Shown here piece after piece: positions 1-8,859 of a stretch of DNA of 64,000 nucleotides. Under the pieces are notes generated by a model. The model saw only the letters and a program-made list of their open reading frames with translations, searched no databases and had not been told where the DNA came from. This DNA comes from Lineus longissimus (taxonomy: Eukaryota; Nemertea; Pilidiophora; Heteronemertea; Lineidae), in contig NC_088321.1 in NCBI RefSeq assembly GCF_910592395.1, positions 10,662,001 to 10,726,000 of the forward strand, given 5' to 3'. The position numbers and the translations under genes are program-made. Numbering within the stretch: the first letter of the stretch is position 1; the number at the start of each line of letters is the position of its first letter.

Positions 1-6
1 AACTGG

Positions 7-1648
7 GTGGACTCTCTTTCTAAAGACGAGCTTAGTCGGGCCCAGTTACAGGACCCCGATATCGCGCCATTGATAGGGTGGCTGAAGAACAACCTTGGTC
101 CCCGACAGCACGAGTTGTTTTTGGCCAGTCCCGGTAACAAGGCCCTTTGGCTTTGCAATAAGCAGCTTGTCCTCAAAGAGGGGGGTTCTTTTTTATTGGC
201 GGGAAACTCCCCCTGCTAGACGTCTGTGCTTGGTGGTGCCCAGGAGTTTAGTATCTCAATTTTTGGAAGCCAACCATGATTTGAGAACTGCTGGTCATTT
301 GGGAATCGAAGAAACGACTGCCAGGTTGAAAACTTCTTTTATTTGGTATCATTTGGCTAGGGATGCGAAGCTGCACGTGAAATCATGTGAGGTGTGCAAC
401 GCCAACAAGAAACCAAGCCGGACTGCCAATGCTACTCTGAGAAGCTATCACGCCGGTTTTCCTATGGAAAGGGTGCACTTAGACATTCTGGGGCTGTTTA
501 ACACCAGCAAGGCCGGCAATCAATATGTGTTAACGATGATTGACCAATTCTCTAAATGGATTGAGGTAGCGGCGCTTCCATCCCAGCACGCTGAATTGGT
601 CGCAAACAAATTTTTGTGTCATTTTATCGTAACCTTTGGATGCCCGGTCTCGGTCCATACTGACCAAGGCCGCAATTTTGAGTCTAACCTGTTTCAAGCT
701 TTTTGTACCGCTTTAGAGATAGCGAAGACAAGGACCACCGCTTATCATCCATCAAGTAACGGGCAGGTGGAGCGGTACAACCGAGTGTTGACTCAAATGA
801 TTCGATACTTCCTGAAAGGGAAAAAAAATAACGAGTGGGACAAATATTTGCCTTTGTTGGCCATGGCACTTCATGCCACGGTCCACAAACAAACAGGTTT
901 TACTCCCAATATGCTCATGCTAGGGCGGGAGCTGTTGCAGCCGGCAGATATTATGCTGGGGGTCACCGCGGCAAATTTGGAGGCTTTCAAACCATGTGAC
1001 TGGGTTAAGCACTTAACGAAAATCTTGTCGGAAGCCCACCAGATTGCCCGGGAGAACATCCGTGCGTCCCAGCATCGCCAGAGGAAAACGTATGATTTAC
1101 GGTCTTATGAACGTAAATTTTCTATCGGTGATGCCATTTACAAGAGGGACAGCGCAACTAAAGTCGGGCTAAGCAGCAAATTGCGCCCTCCATTCCAAGG
1201 CCCATTCCTAGTGGTTAAAGAAAATCACCCACTGTATAAAATTAGGAATCAGAGGGGAGATTCAGTGGTGCATCATGACCGACTGAAGTTTTGCGCCGAT
1301 TCTTCCTTACCACTGTGGCTCCGTAGGTTTCGGCATAAGCTGTTATCTGGTTCTGATGAACAGGTACTGCCCCTGCTGGAAACGCCCTTGCAAGAGGAGT
1401 TGTTAACAGGTCTCCCTGAGGAGGTGGACCTTGATGCTACGCTCCTGTATGGAGATGCCGACTCTCCCCCGTTAGATGATGCGAGCCACACGGACGCCCA
1501 GGAAACGGACGACAGTCCCGTTTCAGAAGAGCCCGATTTGGGCTATAGCCCAGATTGGCCAGAATATGTCCCAGATGTCGGGCCTGATGTGTCGGTAACC
1601 ACAAGGGCAGGGAGAAAGGTACAGCCAAATAGGAAGTACTTAGACTAA
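7..1648 (+). pseudogene. Ty3/Gypsy Pol C-terminal part: integrase
   Basis: This is the 3' end of a Gypsy Pol, entering the window already inside the polyprotein. Integrase joins element cDNA to the host chromosome. A short pre-integrase linker is read from position 7 in one frame. The main frame opens upstream of a His2Cys2 zinc module (HLGIEETTARLK, then CEVCN). It continues into a DDE core: LDILG, HTDQGRNFES and GQVERYNR supply the Asp, Asp and Glu. A GPY/F-type module follows (PFQGPFLVV, then HHDRLKFC). The C-tail is acidic. The linker and integrase frames differ, so an indel lies near 205-215; otherwise the integrase is uninterrupted for about 500 codons. It shares only roughly 40% identity by eye with the integrase fragment near 8.8-9.3 kb, so the two are different families. 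Known: motifs of retroviral-type integrases. Inferred: recent activity, because of the long intact frame. Confidence 0.9.
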
Positions 1649-1660
1649 TTTTTGGTTCTC

Positions 1661-1681
1661 GCTTTCAAATTCTCTTTTCAG
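1661..1681 (+). promoter_or_regulatory. Probable splice acceptor in front of the third ORF
   Basis: A pyrimidine-rich run ends in TTTTCAG at 1675-1681, five bases before the ATG of the next ORF. A matching strong donor, CTGTAAGTA, lies inside the LTR at about 2872-2880; the 5' LTR copy would carry it too. Together they suggest that the downstream ORF is made from a spliced subgenomic RNA, as retroviral env genes are. This is inference from sequence only. Confidence 0.45.
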
Positions 1682-1686
1682 TTAGA

Positions 1687-2475
1687 ATGGCGACTCCCTG
1701 GTCTTGTCTCCCTGTGGATAGCGCGACAGCCCGTCCCTTTGTGAACGCTCCGTTGCTGGAGGTACCTGATGAGGGGCAGGACTTCTTGAAGAACTCCCCG
1801 GCAGCAGTAGGTGAGCTGTCTTGCACCATCACCATTGATGGGCAACGTTACGTGGTCGGCCACGTGGACCCTGAAGACCGCGATGGCTCCTGGGTCACTG
1901 CAACTGAGGTGGGGCGTATGCAGCCCAGTGGATCCATTTGTCCACTGTGCGCCTATAAAACCACCCACATGAAGCGGCATGTCGTTCAGGCGCATTGCCC
2001 TTGGTTCCTAAAGCCGGACACCGCTTGCTTCGACTGTGAGAAGCAATGTGTCACCGAAGCGGCTCTGCTAAGGTACCACGGAGGTTGCCCGTCTGTGACC
2101 ACTCCAACCGTTGATGGTTGGATGCAAAGATTCTCTGTGTGGACGTACAATGTCCACATGATAATGCACTATTTAAAAAACGAGATGAAGCAGCCTAATC
2201 TGGAGGAGTTTAGAAGGATGGTGGTGAGTCGGGGAATGAGCCCGGATCCACAGTGTTACAACTCCCCGTTCACCGAGATGGAGCGGAAATATTTATCGGT
2301 GTACGATGAGCTGTACTCTCAGGATTACGTGGCTAACAGGCACTACGCTCCGGCCAACCCGGCTCGAGTGGTGTGCCTAATTCACTGGAGGACAATCCTC
2401 AATATTCTGTGCTGCCTGAGCCCAGAGGCAAGGGACCTGTTCCGGGGGCTCCGCCTCTGCAACGTGTCCCTTTAG
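1687..2475 (+). CDS. Third ORF of the Gypsy element, zinc-finger-like, in env position
   Basis: An intact 262-codon ORF begins 38 bases after the pol stop and ends about 180 bases before the LTR, so it belongs to the upstream Gypsy element. It has no signal peptide or clear transmembrane segment, so it does not look like an envelope. Around residues 80-135 are two Cys/His clusters. The first is CPLCAYKTTHMKRH followed by VVQAH. The second is CFDC...C...H..C. The remainder is rich in aromatic and charged residues (for example WTYNVHMIMHYLKNEMKQP). The layout resembles a zinc-binding module I associate with extra ORFs of some invertebrate Gypsy elements, but that is recollection, not proof. A splice acceptor sits immediately upstream. 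Function unknown; nucleic-acid binding is a reasonable guess. Confidence 0.65.
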   Translation: MATPWSCLPVDSATARPFVNAPLLEVPDEGQDFLKNSPAAVGELSCTITIDGQRYVVGHVDPEDRDGSWVTATEVGRMQPSGSICPLCAYKTTHMKRHVVQAHCPWFLKPDTACFDCEKQCVTEAALLRYHGGCPSVTTPTVDGWMQRFSVWTYNVHMIMHYLKNEMKQPNLEEFRRMVVSRGMSPDPQCYNSPFTEMERKYLSVYDELYSQDYVANRHYAPANPARVVCLIHWRTILNILCCLSPEARDLFRGLRLCNVSL

Positions 2476-2645
2476 ATGTGTCGCAGCAGTTCTGTAATTA
2501 TTGTACATAGCGGAAAAACAATAGCACGGACATTTTTAGTCTGTGCTACATGGGTTATTTTATCGTTGTTGAGTAAACAATGGAACTGGGAGCCTATACC
2601 TCCTCGCACTAGTGTTTTTTTAAAAACGGACTTACTAGTCTTTTT

Positions 2646-2659
2646 AAAAGTGGGAGGAG
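2646..2659 (+). other. Polypurine tract next to the 3' LTR
   Basis: AAAAGTGGGAGGAG immediately precedes TGTGGTAAG. This is the expected primer site for plus-strand DNA synthesis and fixes the left edge of the LTR. Confidence 0.7.
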
Positions 2660-3311
2660 TGTGGTAAGAACCGTCGCGTTGTCTCGCCCGGTCGCGCCGC
2701 CGCGGGATTGGCTGAGGTCACGTGCTAGGCAGGCGGCATCAGCCAGCCACGTGACAGGCGCGCATTATTAAAGGTCCGTTCTCTTCCCGGTTTGCCAGAT
2801 GACACACGATACCTACTGAGGACCAAGACCTTTCGGCAAAGAAGACCCAAGCGGCAACTGATCGTATTTACCTGTAAGTACAAGACGTGGGACACCGCGG
2901 CACCCGCACGATATATATCACACGAGATTTATCACAGTATTGATGTATTGAATGTAGGTATGGACATCGTTAATTCCAATCACTAGCTCGACATTGTGCT
3001 ACCGTACATTGTGAATACAAGGTATTAGTACGACAAATTGCCTTTCTAGCGAATGTGGCTCTGATGACATCCATTATTGATTGATTGTTGTGATTTGACT
3101 TGTATGTCTGTATGATTGATTTGGTGTTCTACGCAAGATATTGAATTTTTCGCTAATAGCTAGAAGTTTTTGGATTGTGTTTGTCGCTGGTTAATCATTG
3201 TTGTGCTATAGTTTTTGGTGTTCGGCACATGAGAATAACTGTTTGGCTAATAGCTAGAAGTTTTTGGATTGTGTTGGTCACGTGTAAGTTTCTCTGTGGC
3301 TAATTAGTTCA
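2660..3311 (+). repeat. Gypsy long terminal repeat (right edge uncertain)
   Basis: The LTR starts TGTGG directly after the polypurine tract. It holds a TATA-like ATTATTAAAGG at about 2764 and a GC-rich upstream region with two CACGTG-type E-boxes. A splice donor CTGTAAGTA lies at 2872-2880. An internal direct repeat GCTAATAGCTAGAAGTTTTT occurs near 3153 and 3243. The right end is placed at the CA of GTTCA, but any point up to about 3352 is possible and I could not fix a primer-binding site. The same LTR serves as 3' LTR to the left element and lies immediately upstream of the Gag of the right element. Confidence 0.55.
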
Positions 3312-3367
3312 GAGAAGTGGTTGTTGTGGTGATAACGGATTGAAAATAGGACAAGCCAAAACCTAGT

Positions 3368-5591
3368 ATGTCTCGTCAGCAAGATTTGGAGGAGATTTAC
3401 AGTGGGGAGCACTCCACTGATTCCAGCCAGACGAGTGTAGCATCAGTTGGGCAGGAGGGGAGAGGAGGTCCTATGGTCCCATTTACCCTGGCACACGCCA
3501 CGGAGGAGCAGCTACTGAATACTGGTATTGGAAAGAAGAAGGCGGGCAGGATACAGCAGTTTTTGTAAGAAGAACGTGGAGGTGTCCCTAAACCAAGTCT
3601 TGACAGAGACGAAGACAGAATTCTCTCTTTGGTTCGATTTGTTCTTGAAGGGGAAGTTAGAGTTGTGTTTTGACCAGGATTGCCGTAGTGTCATGGTGAC
3701 GCCTGTTCAGCAGGAGCAGGGTGCTGGCTCGCTAATAGGTGACGCAGGAGAGCAGCACTTACTGATATCTGAGCTAGATAGGATCCGAGGGTTGCTTGAT
3801 GTGTCAGAACATCGGATGCATGATATGGAGGAGGAGCTCAGCCGCAGGGACGAGCAGTATGACAAGCAGCTTTAAAAAGTATCGGCCTCCTTCGAGGGGC
3901 GTTTCAGAAGCGAGGAAAGGCGGTACAATCAGGAACACATGGAGCTGGTTGTGTTGAAAGAGGAACTCAGGAGGCGCAATGAGGCTTCTGACACGAAGCA
4001 CAAGCAAATGAAGCAAATGTTGACCTCCTATGAAGAGCATTGCGAATTTGAGGAAAGGCGGTACAATCAGGAACACATGGAGCTGGTTGCATTGAAGGAA
4101 GAGCTCAGGAGGCGAGATGAGTTATTTGACCGAAAGGAAAAAGAACAAAGAGAGATGGAAGGGAGACTGAAGGCCCTTCAAGCGGAGGTGCACAAGCACA
4201 AGCAAATGAAGCAAATGTTGACCTCCTATGAAGAGCATTGCGAATTTGAGGAAAGGCGGTACAATCAGGAACACATGGAGCTGGTTGCATTGAAGGAAGA
4301 GCTCAGGAGGCGAGATGAGTTATTTGACCGGAAGGAAAAAGAACAAAGAGAGATGGAAGGGAGACTGAAGGCCCTTCAGGCGGAGGTGCGCCGCAAGGAG
4401 AGTATGATTGACGAGTAAGAGGTTCCCAAAGGGAGGGAAAAAAGCCAGGATTGTCGTTCAGACGAGAAAACTCAGGCCCATAAATACTCCTGGGCAAGCC
4501 GGAGTCAAATGTACTCTTGGAGTAGCCAGAACAGGTCGACGGTGCCGGAGACTAGTAACCAAGGACGATATGAAGGACGTCATGGGATTGTGCCAAAACC
4601 GGACCTCTCAGTTCCGCCTCTGGACTTCGGAACACTGCGTCTACCCCCGGATTTCCGTGCTCCGGGAGGAATCAAGTTGGAGAATGGTGGGCAGATGGAA
4701 ACTCCACGTGGAGGGCCTGGGAATCGTGAGGAAAGAGAGTTCGTCATTCAGCCGATGTCCCGCAACTACCGGGGGCACCATGAGCATAAGTGGGTGGGAT
4801 ATGGGCAGGACCAGTACAGGGAGACGCCCAGATGTGACTTAACCTATAATGAGGCCGATTCTGATGCAAGTCATCGTCGCGATCGTAGAAGGGGCAACCT
4901 GCCGGCCCGTGATAGGCCGAGGGTGGATTGTGCCAGACACCGGGGGAGTCAGACTCAGAAGAAGAGGCCGAGGTGGCCCGTACGCGACCATGTTCGCCTG
5001 GTGGCAGCAGGACTCCGGCGCGCGGTCAGGGCTATGAATCAGATAATGATGACTATGCACCTCGACGCCGTCCGCGGGACCACAGCAAGTCGCCAACTAG
5101 ACATAAAATGAGCGGAAGGATAAGAATTGGGAAGGATTCATCTTCCAGTTTGAGAGGACGGCAGCTCGCCATGGTTGGTCTAGTACCAAAAAGGGATCGA
5201 GGCTTATTGATTGGCTGACAGACCGAGCGCTCGAGTATGCGGTAAAGCTGAATCTAACTGAGTACCGGGAGCTAGTCCACTGCCTTCTGTCGCTCGGAGA
5301 AAAGTTATGACGGTACGACAGAAGGAGGAGGAATCGCTTGAAGAATACTCCCAGCGGGTTTATTTCCTTACAGTGGATGCCCACCCAGGGGCAAGACAGG
5401 GGACGGTGGATAACCTTGCCGTGGAAGCCTTTCTACGGGGTGCAAGGATAAACATGCGGCGGAGGTTTCCTTTGATAAAGAGCCTCTGAATGTCGAACAG
5501 GCGTTGAAATATATGAAGTCCGCCATTGCAAATCGCAAAGCTCTGTTTGGCTCCGCCTCAAAGCCTACAATGTCAAGTAGGCGAGTCAGCT
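3368..5591 (+). pseudogene. Gag of the macrodomain Gypsy element (broken)
   Basis: Gag forms the particle. The first frame (3368-3568, starting MSRQQDLEE) follows the leader closely. The next frame carries a long, heptad-like, Glu/Arg/Lys-rich coiled coil (about 3690-4418) with an in-frame TAA at 3874. A low-complexity linker (4509-5111) is followed by a capsid-like region read in pieces from about 5115 to 5560. Its key strings are GSRLIDWLTDRALEYAVKL, EEESLEEYSQRVYFL and NLAVEAFLRGARI. That order (helical region, then ESLEEYSQRV, then a helix ending FLRG) is usual for Gypsy capsids. At least four frame changes are needed to read through, so this copy cannot make Gag. The unusually long N-terminal coiled coil is the main peculiarity. 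Confidence 0.75.
3999..4394 (+). repeat. In-frame tandem duplication inside the Gag coiled coil
   Basis: Two nearly identical units of about 198 bp (66 codons) lie head to tail. Each starts at a CACAAGCAAATGAAGC motif and encodes HKQMKQMLTSYEEHCEFEER and onward to KALQAEV. A partial third relative, RSEERRYNQEHMELVVLKE, precedes them at about 3910. The unit length is a multiple of three, so the duplication lengthens the coiled coil without breaking the frame. Confidence 0.85.
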
Positions 5592-5622
5592 TTCCAGAGG
5601 AATCTGAGGAGGACGATCAGGT

Positions 5623-5961
5623 TTGAATAAGGCATGTGAGAGCTCCCACGCCCCCTCGTCCAATGCGCAACCTGCAACGGGTCCCTCGGGCTCATCTGCT
5701 GTGCCGGGGTTCGTCACGTCTAATGGTAAAGTTTACCAGCTCTGGAACCCTGCCTCTGTTAAGACGACAGCAGGCTCAGAACGACCCTGGAATGGCCGTC
5801 CTGCTTCAAGATCTCCTGGAAGGTCACCATCACCCAGCCGAACTGGGTGCTTCTTCTGCCAGGAGGAGGGCCACTCCGCCACGGACTGTCCGAAGAGGAC
5901 ACAGAGACCAGCCTCTCCTGCCCATCCGTTAAACGTGCAAGTTCTGGGCCTAACGGTCTGA
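5623..5961 (+). CDS. Gag C-terminus with CCHC zinc knuckle
   Basis: This 112-codon open segment ends Gag. It is Pro/Ser/Arg-rich and carries one retroviral knuckle, CFFCQEEGHSATDC (C-x2-C-x4-H-x4-C), which binds element RNA in nucleocapsids. The stop TGA at 5959-5961 lies 25 bases beyond a frameshift heptamer, so most ribosomes would terminate here and a fraction would shift into the macro-protease frame. The segment is itself out of frame with the capsid piece upstream because of an indel. Confidence 0.8.
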   Translation: MNKACESSHAPSSNAQPATGPSGSSAVPGFVTSNGKVYQLWNPASVKTTAGSERPWNGRPASRSPGRSPSPSRTGCFFCQEEGHSATDCPKRTQRPASPAHPLNVQVLGLTV

Positions 5962-5969
5962 CCCAGAAC
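5928..5969 (+). promoter_or_regulatory. Programmed -1 ribosomal frameshift signal
   Basis: Heptamer G-TTA-AAC occupies 5928-5934 with TTA and AAC in the Gag knuckle frame. Six bases (GTGCAA) separate it from a perfect 8-bp stem, GTTCTGGG (5941-5948) with CCCAGAAC (5962-5969), closed by a 13-base loop. Slipping back one base puts the next codon at 5934, which is the frame of the macrodomain and protease. GUUAAAC is a known functional slippery heptamer, and a 5-9 nt spacer is typical. All elements are directly visible; activity is inferred. Confidence 0.75.
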
Positions 5970-6917
5970 AATAGCTTAAATAACGGCCGTGGATTTCAAT
6001 TGAAGTATGTGGAAGGGGATTTGTTTAGCGTAGGGAATCTTCCGTTGGCACATTGTGTCAGTGCTGACCTGGTAATGGGGCCTGGAATAGCCAAAACCTT
6101 CCGAGAGCAGTTTGGAGGTGTGGCAAAGTTGCGGAAACAGGACCTGCAGGTTGGAGGTGCGGGGGTCCTGCTGCAGAACAATCGGCCAATCTACTATTTG
6201 GTCATAAAAGAGAAGGTCCAAGACAAACCGTCCTACTCCTCCCTGAGGGCGTCAGTCGTTTCCCTTAGGGATCAGCTGAGGAAACGAGGCTGGCGGAATG
6301 TTGCTCTGCCACGTATCGGCTGCGGGATCGTGGAGGAAATTCTGGTTGAAGTCTTCAAGGAATCAGGAATAAAGGTGTCAGTTTACACACTTCCCAGAAA
6401 AAACACGTCCACGGTTCCACAAATTGCGAAAGTTTTCTCCCGTCCTGAAGGGTTGTCTCTTACCGTATCGTGCACGTTAAACGGGGCGTCGGTGAAGGCG
6501 GTAATTGATACCGCGGCTCAGGTGACGGTAGCGAATTTCGATTTTTATAAGTCCAGGGAGAACCCACCTGCTCTCGGGAATGCCCTGAGAATAAAGGGGG
6601 CAGGGAAGGATGCATATATGGAGGTGTTCCTCACCAAGGGGAATGTGCTGGAACTGGGTGGACGCAAGGTCATATTGGATGTGTTTGTGGCACCGATAAC
6701 TGACAAGTTGCTCCTTGGGCTAGACTTTCTGGCGGAAAACAGCTCAGTCATCAACTTGGAGGATGGCACTCTTTCCCTCGCCTCAGCCACTGGGCCAATC
6801 GGAACGCGTCTCTCCCCTGCGTCAGGAGGTGCGTCGGAGAAGTCGGGAGGTGCGCCGGAGAAGTCGGTTCCTTCCCCGACCCTATTAAGCGGAACCCTAA
6901 AGGAGAGTTCTTCGTAA
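5934..6917 (+). CDS. Macrodomain (TARG1/OARD1-like) fused to retropepsin
   Basis: After the -1 shift this frame encodes a macrodomain and then an aspartic protease. The macrodomain begins about 50 bases past the knuckle with YVEGDLFSVGNLPLAHCVS. It has the ligand-loop strings MGPGIAKTFREQFGG and ALPRIGCG, ends KVSVYTL, and spans about 130 residues. Gene order and wording match the TARG1/OARD1 subclass, which removes ADP-ribose from acidic residues. The loop after GCG is shortened and lacks the Asp that I recall as catalytic in TARG1, so it may bind ADP-ribose without hydrolysing it. The protease follows: AVIDTAAQVTVAN supplies the active Asp and LLLGLDFL is the conserved C-terminal motif. A stop at 6915-6917 and a frame change separate it from RT. 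Confidence 0.8.
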   Translation, partial: RASSGPNGLTQNNSLNNGRGFQLKYVEGDLFSVGNLPLAHCVSADLVMGPGIAKTFREQFGGVAKLRKQDLQVGGAGVLLQNNRPIYYLVIKEKVQDKPSYSSLRASVVSLRDQLRKRGWRNVALPRIGCGIVEEILVEVFKESGIKVSVYTLPRKNTSTVPQIAKVFSRPEGLSLTVSCTLNGASVKAVIDTAAQVTVANFDFYKSRENPPALGNALRIKGAGKDAYMEVFLTKGNVLELGGRKVILDVFVAPITDKLLLGLDFLAENSSVINLEDGTLSLASATGPIGTRLSPASGGASEKSGGAPEKSVPSPTLLSGTLKESSS

Positions 6918-6922
6918 AAAGG

Positions 6923-8143
6923 GTGGAGACTACCAAGCAACTAACAGTGCCACCTAATGGCGGTCTCTATTTTACGGGGCGCATAATTAGACCAGTGCGG
7001 CGAAACACGTGCGTGGTTTTCCAACCGGATGTGGAGATAGAGGGTTTGGTCATACCCGCGGTGTTAGCGAAAAACCAGGAGCGGATCACTCTGAATATGC
7101 TCAATTTGACCGATCGCCCCATCAAATTGGCCAAAGGCACCAGGATCGGGAACGTAACCGAGGATGTGGAACTCGTGGAAGAGAAAGACCCACCTGCACT
7201 TCCCCAGGCGGCAAGAATTGCGACGGCTCCCAACGATTTAGTCGACTTGAAAGACCTTCAAACAGTTAGGGCCAACATGCCATCCCACCTTGTGGATCTG
7301 TTCGAGCGGTCGACAGCAAAACTGGATGAGGCGCAGTCCGTGGCTGTGGGGGAATTGCTAATTGAGTTCCAGGATATCTTTTCGCGGCATGCGCTAGATG
7401 TCGGTTGCATTCCCGGGGTGGAGCACAGCATTGACACTGGGGACCACCCGCCTATCAAGCAAAAGGTGCGTAGAACTCACATCAGCTTCGAGCCAGAAGA
7501 AGAGGGACACTTGGGGAACTTGCTCGAGGACAACATTATCGAACCAGCCAATTCCGCTTGGTCTTCTCCCCAAGTTTTAGTCCGGAAGAAAGTCAGTTTG
7601 GTCCGTTCCTGCCTAGACTACCGAGCGCTGAACGGGGTCACTAAGAAGGATGCCTTCCGAATTCCATCTGTAGAAATGTGTCTGGAGACGCTGGCCGGCA
7701 GCGAGTTCTTCAGCACTCTGGATTTAGCGTCGGGATACTATAACATACTGGTAAAGGAGGCTGATCGCCCCAATACTGCTTTTTCAACAAAGTTTGGCGA
7801 TTTCCAGCACGTACGGATGCTCTTTGGTCTTTGCAAAGCGCCGGCGACATTCCAGAGGGCGATGGAGCTGGTACTACGGGGCCTCACGTGGAAGACGGTC
7901 TTGGCATATGTAGACGATGTGATTGTCTTAGGGAAAACATTTGAGGACCACATGAAGAACCTCCGAGAGACCTTTGTTAGATTCCGCGAACACAAAATCA
8001 AGCTGCGACCGAACAAGTGTAACCTGTTCCAGAGGGAAGACGAATTCCTAGGCAAACTCGTCTCCAAGGATGGGATACAGATAAGTCCGAAGAAGATTGA
8101 TGCTATCAAAAGTTGGCCTTCCCCGTCCTACGCAAGGAGCTAG
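6923..8143 (+). CDS. Gypsy reverse transcriptase (and protease-RT linker)
   Basis: The first 150 residues are the linker usual between Gypsy protease and RT. RT copies element RNA into DNA. Its motifs appear in order: VEHSIDTGDHPPIKQKVRR, IIEPANSAWSSPQVLVRKK, RSCLDYRALN, FFSTLDLASGYYNI, LFGLCKAPATFQRAM and the catalytic AYVDDVIVLG, then the thumb ending DEFLGKLVSKDGI. The YVDD box is intact. A frameshift at about 8120-8140 ends the frame just before RNase H. Apart from the two edge frameshifts the domain looks functional, so decay is recent. Confidence 0.9.
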   Translation: METTKQLTVPPNGGLYFTGRIIRPVRRNTCVVFQPDVEIEGLVIPAVLAKNQERITLNMLNLTDRPIKLAKGTRIGNVTEDVELVEEKDPPALPQAARIATAPNDLVDLKDLQTVRANMPSHLVDLFERSTAKLDEAQSVAVGELLIEFQDIFSRHALDVGCIPGVEHSIDTGDHPPIKQKVRRTHISFEPEEEGHLGNLLEDNIIEPANSAWSSPQVLVRKKVSLVRSCLDYRALNGVTKKDAFRIPSVEMCLETLAGSEFFSTLDLASGYYNILVKEADRPNTAFSTKFGDFQHVRMLFGLCKAPATFQRAMELVLRGLTWKTVLAYVDDVIVLGKTFEDHMKNLRETFVRFREHKIKLRPNKCNLFQREDEFLGKLVSKDGIQISPKKIDAIKSWPSPSYARS

Positions 8144-8859
8144 AGTCCTTTGTGGGCTACGTGAATTACCACAGGGCCCATGTTCCAAACTTTGCCGCAG
8201 TAAAAGGTCCCCTGCAGCGTCTGATTGCGGACAGCAGGAAGTCGATGCCCTTCCTCTGGGAAGACACCCACCAGGTTTTCGAGCACCTGAAGAAGCTTTT
8301 GATGTCTGCACCAAGATTAGCTTTTCCACTGCCGGAGGGGAGGTTTATCCTGGACACGGATGCGTCGGGAACAGCGGTGGCGGCAGAGTTGTCTCAGGTA
8401 CAAGATGGGGAGGAGCGCACTGTTTCCTGTGGCAGCAACACCCTGATCCCAGCTCAGCGGAATTACTGCACCACTAGGAAAGAGCTCCTAGCCGTAGTTA
8501 AATTTACTAGGCAGTTTAGACACTTCCTGCTGGGTAGGACCTTCACCCTAAGGACAGACAATGGCTCTCTGGCCTGGTTGATGCGTTTCAAAAACCCGCA
8601 CGGTCATCTTGCCAGGTGGCTGGAGGAGTTGTCGCAGTACGACATGGAGATCCAACACAGGCCTGGCAGGAGGCACTTGAATGCCGACGCACTCTCCCGA
8701 ATACCGGACCCTCTCAGGGAATGCGACTGCTTCCTAGCTGGTGAAAGGTTGGATTCCTTGCTGTGTGGCGGTTGCAGTTATTGTGCCAGAGCCCATAGTC
8801 AATGGGAGCGGTTCTGTGCGAATGTAGGTGGGAGTCCACCGCTGCACCTCCGCGTTTAA
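8113..8859 (+). CDS. Gypsy RNase H domain and pre-integrase linker
   Basis: This continues Pol in another frame, overlapping the RT frame by about 30 bases. RNase H degrades the RNA strand during cDNA synthesis. Catalytic acidic residues are visible: DTDASG, TRKELLAV, RTDNGSLAWL and NADALSR. The connection segment precedes it (FVGYVNYHRAHVPNFA). A Cys-rich linker (CGGCSYCARAH) leads toward the integrase. The frame is lost again at about 8810-8860. Confidence 0.9.
   Translation: MAFPVLRKELESFVGYVNYHRAHVPNFAAVKGPLQRLIADSRKSMPFLWEDTHQVFEHLKKLLMSAPRLAFPLPEGRFILDTDASGTAVAAELSQVQDGEERTVSCGSNTLIPAQRNYCTTRKELLAVVKFTRQFRHFLLGRTFTLRTDNGSLAWLMRFKNPHGHLARWLEELSQYDMEIQHRPGRRHLNADALSRIPDPLRECDCFLAGERLDSLLCGGCSYCARAHSQWERFCANVGGSPPLHLRV

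Noticed and set aside
1687-2475. Envelope glycoprotein
   Set aside because: Right position for env, but no signal peptide, no transmembrane anchor and no furin-like site; the Cys/His pattern suggests a zinc protein.
4509-5111. Possible separate 200-codon gene
   Set aside because: It lies in the Gag region between the coiled coil and the capsid-like part and is best read as Gag linker, partly out of frame.
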